A program made the translations under genes and the position numbers. This document shows positions 6,659-12,306 of a stretch of DNA of 16,822 nucleotides, in pieces. Origin of the DNA: an uncultured Christensenella sp. Lineage in GTDB: Bacteria; Bacillota; Clostridia; Christensenellales; Borkfalkiaceae. The stretch spans positions 1 to 16,822 of the forward strand of contig CAJTRW010000026.1 in the NCBI GenBank assembly GCA_910578765.1, written 5' to 3'. Every line of letters starts with the position of its first letter. Position 1 is the stretch's first letter. Below the pieces are notes generated by a model. It ran no database searches, was not told the origin of the DNA, and saw only the letters and a list, made by a program, of their open reading frames with translations.

Positions 6659-6738
6659 GTTACCGTAAATGTTGCGGTGTCAAATCCCGAGCGGTTGCGC
6701 CGTGATGACGAGATTTGACTTAAACTACTCCCTTTCAA
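6650..6738 (-). ncRNA. yybP-ykoY manganese riboswitch aptamer
   Basis: On the minus strand the leader has the conserved yybP-ykoY elements in order. GAAAGGGAGTAG (6725-6736) forms the 5' side of P1 and loop L1. An 8-bp helix pairs GTCAAATC with GATTTGAC (6712-6719 with 6679-6686) and encloses CGTCA and the CGCAACC loop region. A short ACCG/CGGT stem (6675-6678 with 6662-6665) follows, and AACAAGACTTTT (6650-6661) closes P1. The class senses Mn2+ by docking L1 against the other loop. Sequence, order, promoter upstream and terminator downstream all agree. I matched it from memory of the family consensus, not by covariance search. Confidence 0.85.
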
Positions 6739-6745
6739 CACAGGT

Positions 6746-6774
6746 ATTTTATCAGTTAAACTTTACTATGTCAA
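6746..6774 (-). promoter_or_regulatory. Sigma-A promoter of the riboswitch-exchanger unit
   Basis: Minus strand TTGACA (6769-6774), 17 bp, TAAAAT (6746-6751). The -35 box is exactly the last two sense codons of nnr (Leu TTG, Thr ACA), and the nnr stop lies in the spacer. The predicted start, near 6739, is right at the 5' edge of the aptamer. Confidence 0.85.
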
Positions 6775-8193
6775 ATGTTTTACGCTTAAATGCAAATTTT
6801 TTAAAATGTCTTCCGCCGTGACGCAATACTCGGTCTTTTCATCCGAACACATTTCCGCCGCGACCCCCAAAGTATATGCGGCGCATACCGCCGCGTCAAA
6901 CGGCGCAAGTCCGCGCGCCGCGCTTCCACACATGTAACCCGAAAGCATATCCCCGCTTCCGCCTTTTGAAAGCGCCGTGTTTCCGCGGATATTCAACACC
7001 GTTTTATCGCCGTCGGTTATTATACTCGCAGCTCCTTTAAGAAGCAACACCGCCCCGAATTCTTTCGCAAAACACTCGGCGGTTTTTACGGGATCCGCCA
7101 AAATTTCCCCGACGGAAAGTCCGGTAAGACGGGAAAACTCTTTTACGTGCGGTGTAAGTATAAGTTTACAAGTCTTGCTTTTGAGCGCGTCGGCGCCGAA
7201 TTTCGCAAGGGCGTTTAAACCGTCCGCGTCTATTATAAGCGTACCGTTATAGGACGTCAATAGTTTTGAGATGAGCAAATAATTCTCGCGCGAGACTCCA
7301 CACCCCATACCGACGGCAATCGCATCGCAAGTCAAATCGAACCCGTCGATACAAATTGTCTGCGCGCATCTTTGCAATACGGCGTGTTTGACTTGTTCTT
7401 CCGAAGTAAGCTTTACGTAGCCGCAACCAGAACGCAACGCGGCTTCGACGGAAAGTATCGCCGCGCCCGTATATTTATCGCTTCCCGCTATTATGTTTGC
7501 GCTGCCGTAAGTTCCTTTATGGGTATTTCTTTTCCGTAGCGGATAAAGTTTTTTGACGTCGCTCGCCTCGCACACGCCGATATAATTGCCGTTCGGCACG
7601 CTTATTCCTATATCGCGCTTTACTGTTTTACCGCAAAAGTCAAAACCGTCTCCCAGAAAAAAGCCATATTTATATTCCGCCAGCGCAACCGTCAAATCCG
7701 CTTTAACCGCACATCCGTAAGAATTACCGTTATCGCCGTTCAGCCCGCTCGGAATATCAGCCGAAACGATGAACGCGCCGCTTTTGTTAATGCAATTTAT
7801 TATTTCCGCATAACGCCCTTCCGCAGGACGCGATAGTCCCGTACCGAAAATACAATCCGCTATTATTTCCCCGCTAATACTTTCGGAATATTCTCCCGTG
7901 TAAGCGGCTTTTTCCCTTGCGCAGTCGGGGGATGGAATTCCTTCAATGCAAAACACCATTACTTTGAAGCCGCGCCTTTTTAACTCCTCGGCGCAGACAT
8001 AACCGTCGCCGCCGTTATTGCCGTTGCCGCAGACGACAAGTATACTTTTATCCATAGCGCCGTCAAGCTTGGAAATTTCGTCCGCAACGGCAAGTCCTGC
8101 GCGACGCATTAGCGTCTTGGTGGAAATCCCCTTTTCCTTAACAGTATATTCGTCGGCGGCGCGCATTTGCGAATTTGAAAGCACTTTGAACAT
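6766..8193 (-). CDS. nnr: Bifunctional NAD(P)H-hydrate epimerase/dehydratase
   Basis: Repairs NADH and NADPH damaged by hydration. The N-terminal YjeF_N domain (about 1-210) epimerises the R and S hydrates; the C-terminal ribokinase-like domain (about 220-472) uses ADP or ATP to dehydrate the S form. Visible motifs are GNGNNGGDG (56-64), ADIPSGLNGD (145-154), LTPHVKEFSRLTG (346-358) and NTALSKGGSGDMLSG (405-419), with the likely catalytic Asp415. The length of 475 suits the fused form. The start overlaps the birA stop by one base (TAATG), so it is the third, coupled gene of recX-birA-nnr. In other Bacillota this gene often lies near acpS, alr and mazF; mazF is indeed close by here, separated by the exchanger. 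Confidence 0.95.
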   Translation of the reverse strand: MFKVLSNSQMRAADEYTVKEKGISTKTLMRRAGLAVADEISKLDGAMDKSILVVCGNGNNGGDGYVCAEELKRRGFKVMVFCIEGIPSPDCAREKAAYTGEYSESISGEIIADCIFGTGLSRPAEGRYAEIINCINKSGAFIVSADIPSGLNGDNGNSYGCAVKADLTVALAEYKYGFFLGDGFDFCGKTVKRDIGISVPNGNYIGVCEASDVKKLYPLRKRNTHKGTYGSANIIAGSDKYTGAAILSVEAALRSGCGYVKLTSEEQVKHAVLQRCAQTICIDGFDLTCDAIAVGMGCGVSRENYLLISKLLTSYNGTLIIDADGLNALAKFGADALKSKTCKLILTPHVKEFSRLTGLSVGEILADPVKTAECFAKEFGAVLLLKGAASIITDGDKTVLNIRGNTALSKGGSGDMLSGYMCGSAARGLAPFDAAVCAAYTLGVAAEMCSDEKTEYCVTAEDILKNLHLSVKHLT

Positions 8194-8873
8194 TACAGTC
8201 TTAAAGATACCTCCGCAGAACTGATTTTTTTCTTTATGCCGCCGATATTGCAGACGAGCCTGCCGTCGTCTTCTATATCCAGCGCTTCCGCAACGGTTTC
8301 GCTTTCGGCGGTTTTTAAAACGACGTTTTTTCCGAGCCAGTTAATATAGCGTTTGTAAACGGCAATATCATAGGTCTTTTGAAGCTTGGATATTAGCGTT
8401 TTTTTTACGGAAGAGACGGATATGCTTTTACCCAGTTCGGCTTGCATTGTAGTTGCGACGTGTTTAAGCTCCGGCGGCAAAGTATTGTTTACGTTTATAC
8501 CTATGCCGACTATCGACTTTATTATCCGACCGCCGCGGACAATATTTTCAATTAGCGTGCCGCAGATTTTTTTACCGTTTACAAGAACGTCGTTAGACCA
8601 ACGTATTACGGGATTAAGCCCGAATTTTTCCACCGTTTCACATACCGCCGCACATGAATTTATCATAATTTTAAATGCGGCGGAGGCGGGAAAATCATTA
8701 TAAAACCGCATTAGGGAAATGTAAACTCCGCCTTCGGACGAGACAAAACTTCTGCCTTTGGTGCCTTTGCCCGCGCTTTGGCGGTCCGCCGTAACCAATG
8801 TATCGCAGTCCGCGTCCAAACGTTTGCAATATTCGTTTGTGGAATCGGTTTCACTCAGTTCAATAATCTTCAT
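8193..8873 (-). CDS. birA: Biotin--acetyl-CoA-carboxylase ligase, lacking the DNA-binding domain
   Basis: Activates biotin to biotinyl-AMP and attaches it to biotin carboxyl carrier protein. The 226-residue protein starts directly with the ligase domain (ELSETDSTNEYCKRL), so it is a monofunctional ligase without the N-terminal helix-turn-helix that makes E. coli and Bacillus BirA repressors. Motifs: AGKGTKGRSF (34-43) in place of the classical GRGRRGR nucleotide loop, RWSNDVL (91-97) where KWPND is usual, GTLIE (105-109) and GIGINVN (123-129), then a small C-terminal domain (about 180-226). I chose the ATG at 8873: upstream in-frame codons lie inside recX and have no similarity. It overlaps the end of recX by 14 bp, so translation is probably coupled. 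Confidence 0.92.
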   Translation of the reverse strand: MKIIELSETDSTNEYCKRLDADCDTLVTADRQSAGKGTKGRSFVSSEGGVYISLMRFYNDFPASAAFKIMINSCAAVCETVEKFGLNPVIRWSNDVLVNGKKICGTLIENIVRGGRIIKSIVGIGINVNNTLPPELKHVATTMQAELGKSISVSSVKKTLISKLQKTYDIAVYKRYINWLGKNVVLKTAESETVAEALDIEDDGRLVCNIGGIKKKISSAEVSLRL

Positions 8874-9477
8874 CTGTATCGCCGAACTTTCCCAAAGCAT
8901 CTTTAGCGGTATCGTAACCGTAGCCCTTAGCCAAAAGATATTTGAAAGCTTTATACAAATTTTGTTTGTCGTGCTGTTTGCCGCGCATATATTTTTCAAG
9001 AATAACCGCGGCTTCGCCGCTGTCTTCTTCAACCTCATCTAAAGCTTCGCTTATTGCGTTTTTTTCCGCGCCGCGCTTTATAAGGTCAGCCTCCAACGCC
9101 CTTTTTCCTTTCCCCTTCACGCTGTTGATATAAGCGCGGCAATAAGCCGCGTCGTCTATAAGATTGTGATATTCCAATCTTTCGAGAACGTAATCGCAAA
9201 CGGCTTGCGTATAGCCCTTTTTTGTAAGATAATCGCTCATCTGCCTGCGCGTGCGCATACACGCGGAAAGATAAGTCATGGCTTTATCCAGCGCCTGACT
9301 TTTTTCGGTTGCAAGCTGAATTTCGTCCAGCTTTTCTTTTTCTATTTGCATACCGCTTTTAAGATTGTACTTTATAGCGACTTCCAGCTTTATCCCGCAG
9401 TAAAATCTGCCGTCCACGTAAACGTTGCAACGCGCTTTATCCTTTATCTGCGGTTCTATCGAAGTTATTTCGGACAT
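8860..9477 (-). CDS. recX: Recombination regulator RecX
   Basis: Binds RecA filaments and modulates recombination and the SOS response. The 205 residues have the family layout: an N-terminal beta region with VYVDGRFYCGIKLEVAIKYNLKSG (split here as VYVDGRFYCG and IKLEVAIKYNLKSG, about 19-43), then repeated three-helix units rich in charged residues, with the typical RTRRQMSDYLTKKGY (76-90) and LEYHNLIDDAAYCRAYI (101-117). recA is not in the window. The ATG has no Shine-Dalgarno site and lies 9 nt after the -10 box, so the predicted transcript has only a few leader bases. First gene of recX-birA-nnr. Confidence 0.92.
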   Translation of the reverse strand: MSEITSIEPQIKDKARCNVYVDGRFYCGIKLEVAIKYNLKSGMQIEKEKLDEIQLATEKSQALDKAMTYLSACMRTRRQMSDYLTKKGYTQAVCDYVLERLEYHNLIDDAAYCRAYINSVKGKGKRALEADLIKRGAEKNAISEALDEVEEDSGEAAVILEKYMRGKQHDKQNLYKAFKYLLAKGYGYDTAKDALGKFGDTDEDY

Positions 9478-9486
9478 ATCGTTTTT

Positions 9487-9515
9487 ATTTTATCATTGTC
9501 ATGCGCGTTTGTCAA
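9487..9515 (-). promoter_or_regulatory. Sigma-A promoter of recX-birA-nnr, nearly leaderless
   Basis: Minus strand TTGACA (9510-9515), 17 bp, TAAAAT (9487-9492). Nine bases separate the -10 box from the recX ATG, giving a predicted leader of roughly 2-4 nt. No LexA-type operator is seen around it. Confidence 0.8.
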
Positions 9516-9525
9516 TGCGGAGCAC

Positions 9526-9559
9526 GGAAAAGCGCGGTCGGCTTGACGCAACCGCGCTT
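9526..9559 (-). terminator. Terminator of tyrS-yigZ
   Basis: Minus strand AAGCGCGGT (9551-9559) pairs with ACCGCGCTT (9530-9538) across a 12-nt loop, followed by a short TT-rich end. The stem overlaps the yigZ stop codon. The T-tract is short, so termination may be incomplete. Confidence 0.6.
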
Positions 9560-10187
9560 AAAGTTTGAAGGGAAAATAATACTCCTTCTGTCTGCAAATT
9601 TTTACTTTTCCGTTGAGAAGGTCGAAAAATGCGCGGTCGAACGCGTCCGCCCCGTCCTTTTTAACGGCTACGGTATAAATTACCGCGTCGGAATACTCGG
9701 CGCCGAGCACTTCCGATTTATTCTCAGCAAAAAAACGCGACGCGGCTTCGGCAGATGAATAATCTACCGTATACTTGCTTTCGCAACAAACCGTGTAGAA
9801 AACCTTTTCCGCAAGGTCGAGATTTTCCGCCGCGCACCCCGAATAAGCGCGCGTAAGCCCGCCCGCGCCCAGCTTAATGCCGCCGAAATAGCGCGTCACC
9901 ACTACCGCAGTCTCAAAAAGTTTTTTGTTTTTTATAACTTCCAAAATAGGCATGCCGGCAGTGCCCTGCGGCTCGTTATCGTCCGAAAACCGCATAAAAT
10001 TGCCGTATTTGTCGCAGACGTACGCATAACAGTTATGCGTTGCATCGGGATATTTATCCCGCATCTCGGAAACAAACAGCTTTGCCGCCTGCTCGCCTTC
10101 GACACGGCGCGAAGTTGTGATGAAGCGGGATTTTTCTATTATTTTCTGCGTTACGCATTCCCCGCTTATAGAAAAATAACCGTCCAC
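9558..10187 (-). CDS. yigZ: YigZ/IMPACT-family protein
   Basis: A 209-residue member of the YigZ/YvyE family, related to the eukaryotic translation regulator IMPACT; the bacterial role is not well defined. The N-terminal UPF0029 domain shows IEKSRFI (18-24), DATHNCYAYV (49-58), DNEPQGTAGMPILEV (70-84) and VVVTRYFGGIKLGAGGLTRAY (about 95-115). A ferredoxin-like C-terminal domain follows (about 138-205). It starts with GTG immediately after the tyrS stop (TAA GTG); no better start exists and homologues begin at this point. A clear Shine-Dalgarno site is missing, so coupling to tyrS is likely. Confidence 0.93.
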   Translation of the reverse strand: MDGYFSISGECVTQKIIEKSRFITTSRRVEGEQAAKLFVSEMRDKYPDATHNCYAYVCDKYGNFMRFSDDNEPQGTAGMPILEVIKNKKLFETAVVVTRYFGGIKLGAGGLTRAYSGCAAENLDLAEKVFYTVCCESKYTVDYSSAEAASRFFAENKSEVLGAEYSDAVIYTVAVKKDGADAFDRAFFDLLNGKVKICRQKEYYFPFKL

Positions 10188-11378
10188 TTAATTAAGTCTT
10201 AACTTTATATGAACTTTTTTACCCTTGTGAATAACGTCCCCGTCTTTGACCGGTGCGTTTATGTCCGTGACTTTATCTTCGTTTACGGACACGCCGCCCT
10301 GCTGAATCAATCTTCTTGCTTCGCCGTTGCTGGTACATATACCCGCCGCGACAAGCGCGGATATCACGGTAGCGCTTTCCAAAGAAATATGTTTTTCGGG
10401 CAAATCTCCGCCCTCTCCGAACGCCGCGCGCGCCTGAGAGCGTGCTTTTGACGCCTTTTCTTCGCCGTGCACAAGTTTGGTAAGCTCGTATGCGAGCGTT
10501 TCTTTCGCGGTGTTTATACGTTCGTCTTTATGCTTAACCAGCCCGGCAATATCTTCAAGCGGAAGAAAAGTCAAAAGCTTTAAAAGCTTTTCCACGTCCT
10601 CGTCCGCAACGTTGCGCCAATACTGGAAAAATTCGTAAGGGCTTGTTTTGTTTTCGTCAAGCCATACGGCGCCCTTTTCCGTCTTGCCCATTTTTTTGCC
10701 CTCGCTTGTGACAAGCAGGGTGAACGTCATTGCGTAAGCGGGCTTTTTTTCCTTTACCCTTATAAGGTTTGCGCCCGCAAGAATATTAGACCACTGGTCG
10801 TCGCCGCCCAGCTCCAAAACGCAACCGTACTTTTTGAAAAGATGCAAAAAGTCATATCCCTGCATGGGCATATAGTTGAATTCGAGGAAAGACAGACCAC
10901 GTTCGAGACGGGTCTCGAAGCATTTTGCGCGCAGCATTTCGTTCACGGAAAAATGCGTGCCGATATCGCGGATAAAATCTAGATAGTTCAGGTTTAAAAG
11001 CCAGTCCGCATTATTTACGATAATTGCGGCGTTTTCCCCCTCGAAGCTGACGAACTTGGACATCTGCGTTTTAAAGCATGAAACGTGATAGTCTATAGTT
11101 TCGCGCGTCATCATTTTGCGCATGTCGGTTTTTCCTGTGGGGTCGCCTATCATTGCGGTTCCGCCGCCTATTAAAATTATGGGTTTATGTCCGGCTTCCT
11201 GCATATGCTTAATAGCTATAAGCTGCATGAAGTGACCTATATGAAGGCTGTCGGCAGTCGGGTCGAATCCGGTATAAAAAGTTACGCTTTGTTCGCCGAG
11301 AAGTTTATATAAGTCCTCCTCGTAAACGGTTTGTTTTATAAAACCCCTTTCACGCAGGGTATCCATTACGTTTGCCAT
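10188..11378 (-). CDS. tyrS: Tyrosyl-tRNA synthetase
   Basis: A class I aminoacyl-tRNA synthetase that charges tRNA-Tyr. The 396 residues carry the Rossmann catalytic core with HIGH (46-49), GGDDQW (191-196) and KMGKT (229-233, the KMSKS-equivalent loop), followed by an anticodon-recognition helical region and a C-terminal S4 domain (about 333-394). I chose the ATG at 11378 because AAGGAG lies 6 nt upstream; an in-frame ATG at 11426 would fall inside the promoter. The leader is only about 13 nt, so the T-box that controls tyrS in many Bacillota is absent. In an operon with yigZ. Confidence 0.97.
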   Translation of the reverse strand: MANVMDTLRERGFIKQTVYEEDLYKLLGEQSVTFYTGFDPTADSLHIGHFMQLIAIKHMQEAGHKPIILIGGGTAMIGDPTGKTDMRKMMTRETIDYHVSCFKTQMSKFVSFEGENAAIIVNNADWLLNLNYLDFIRDIGTHFSVNEMLRAKCFETRLERGLSFLEFNYMPMQGYDFLHLFKKYGCVLELGGDDQWSNILAGANLIRVKEKKPAYAMTFTLLVTSEGKKMGKTEKGAVWLDENKTSPYEFFQYWRNVADEDVEKLLKLLTFLPLEDIAGLVKHKDERINTAKETLAYELTKLVHGEEKASKARSQARAAFGEGGDLPEKHISLESATVISALVAAGICTSNGEARRLIQQGGVSVNEDKVTDINAPVKDGDVIHKGKKVHIKLRLN

Positions 11379-11397
11379 TTTTTGCTCCTTATTGATA

Positions 11398-11426
11398 ATT
11401 TTATCACCCGAAAGAAAAATTTGCAA
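11398..11426 (-). promoter_or_regulatory. Sigma-A promoter of tyrS-yigZ
   Basis: Minus strand TTGCAA (11421-11426), 17 bp, TAAAAT (11398-11403). The predicted leader is about 13 nt and just contains AAGGAG. The promoter starts immediately after the sigK terminator. Confidence 0.8.
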
Positions 11427-11428
11427 TC

Positions 11429-11459
11429 AAAAAAGCGGCTTACCTTATGGATAAACCGC
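11429..11459 (-). terminator. Terminator of sigK
   Basis: Minus strand 10-bp stem (GCGG...CCGC at the base with two G-U pairs, 5-nt loop, 11435-11459), followed by six T (11429-11434). It lies about 60 nt beyond the sigK stop. Confidence 0.85.
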
Positions 11460-11518
11460 AAACCCGATAATATTATTTTAAAAACGCGCCGCGTATAAGA
11501 GATTATCGCAACATTGCG

Positions 11519-12220
11519 TCAATCTGTAAAAAAATCGTCTTTTTTAAGATTTTCACGCGCCTTTTCTATTGCGCGCTTTTCGATGCGCGATATGTAAGAG
11601 CGTGAAATGCCGAGTTTTTTAGCCACTTCCCTCTGCGGCAAAGCGTTTCCGTCTTCAAGCCCGTATCTTAAAGAGATAATGACAAATTCCCTTTCGCTTA
11701 AAAACTTTTTTAGAAAAGCCACGAATTTTTCACGCTGGACGCTTTTTTCGACCTTGGCGAAAACGCTGTCCTCCTTTTCCGCGAGAAGGTCGATAAGCGT
11801 CAACTCGTTACCGTCCTTGTCTACCCCGACGGGGTCCGAAAGCGAGACAGTGTTTTTATGCTTTTTGCCTGCGCGCAGCAGCATTAAAATTTCGTTTTCT
11901 ATACAACGGGCAGTATAAGTTGCAAGCTGCGTACCCTTGCCGTCCTGATAGGTATTTATAGCTTTTATAAGCCCTATCGAGCCTACAGAAAGCAAATCGT
12001 CAGTTTCCGCCGCGCCGGTATATTTTTTTACCACATGCGCAACAAGACGCATATTGTGCTTTATAAGTATTTCTTTTGCCTGAGCGTCGCCTTCACGCGC
12101 TAATGCCAAATATTTTCTTTCGTCCTCGGGCGAAAGCGGCTTTGGGAAAGTCCCGTCGCGCACCATACCGGTAAAAAAGAATATTTTACCGAAAAGCAAA
12201 TTCAACAAATCAAAAAACAT
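11519..12220 (-). CDS. sigK: Sporulation sigma factor, pro-sigma-K
   Basis: The late mother-cell sigma factor directing coat and spore-maturation genes. The 233 residues show regions 2 and 4 of a sporulation sigma: NMRLVAHVVKKY (55-66), DDLLSVGSIGLIKAINTY (73-90), ATYTARCIENEILMLLR (99-115) and a C-terminal helix-turn-helix QREVAKKLGISRSYISRI (about 196-213). Before the conserved TFPKPLSPEDERKYL lies a hydrophobic leader (MFFDLLNLLFGKIFFFTG). By alignment with Bacillus pro-sigma-K this would be removed by SpoIVFB near Gly18-Met19. The gene is uninterrupted, so no skin-type element splits it. GGGG is 6-7 nt before the ATG. The upstream region has sigma-E- and SpoIIID-like elements. Confidence 0.94.
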   Translation of the reverse strand: MFFDLLNLLFGKIFFFTGMVRDGTFPKPLSPEDERKYLALAREGDAQAKEILIKHNMRLVAHVVKKYTGAAETDDLLSVGSIGLIKAINTYQDGKGTQLATYTARCIENEILMLLRAGKKHKNTVSLSDPVGVDKDGNELTLIDLLAEKEDSVFAKVEKSVQREKFVAFLKKFLSEREFVIISLRYGLEDGNALPQREVAKKLGISRSYISRIEKRAIEKARENLKKDDFFTD

Positions 12221-12253
12221 ACGCTACCCCGAACGAGCAATCGCTCTAAAAGT

Positions 12254-12300
12254 AGTGTATGTTTTCGACAGTTTGTACTATTCTTTTACAGGTTGTACTA
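12254..12300 (-). promoter_or_regulatory. sigK promoter: sigma-E-like, with two SpoIIID-like boxes
   Basis: Minus strand CATACACT (12254-12261) fits the sigma-E -10 consensus CATACAnT. After 15 bp, GAATAGT (12277-12283) fits the sigma-E -35 in six of seven positions. TAGTACAAACTGT (12268-12280) and TAGTACAACCTGT (12288-12300) are direct repeats, one mismatch in 13, with a 20-bp period. TAGTACAAAC and TAGTACAACC each match the SpoIIID consensus WWRRACARNY at nine of ten positions. Sigma-E with SpoIIID is the known control of sigK in Bacillus. Binding is inferred. Confidence 0.75.
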
Positions 12301-12306
12301 TTTTTA

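Noticed and set aside
8874..9038. Longer N-terminus for birA that might have been a DNA-binding domain
   Set aside because: It is recX read in another frame, shows no helix-turn-helix pattern and has no start signal.
11379..11426. Longer N-terminus for tyrS
   Set aside because: It covers the promoter and ribosome binding site; homology begins after the ATG at 11378.
11519..12220. Possible skin-type interruption of sigK
   Set aside because: The frame is continuous through regions 2 to 4, with no integrase or duplication.
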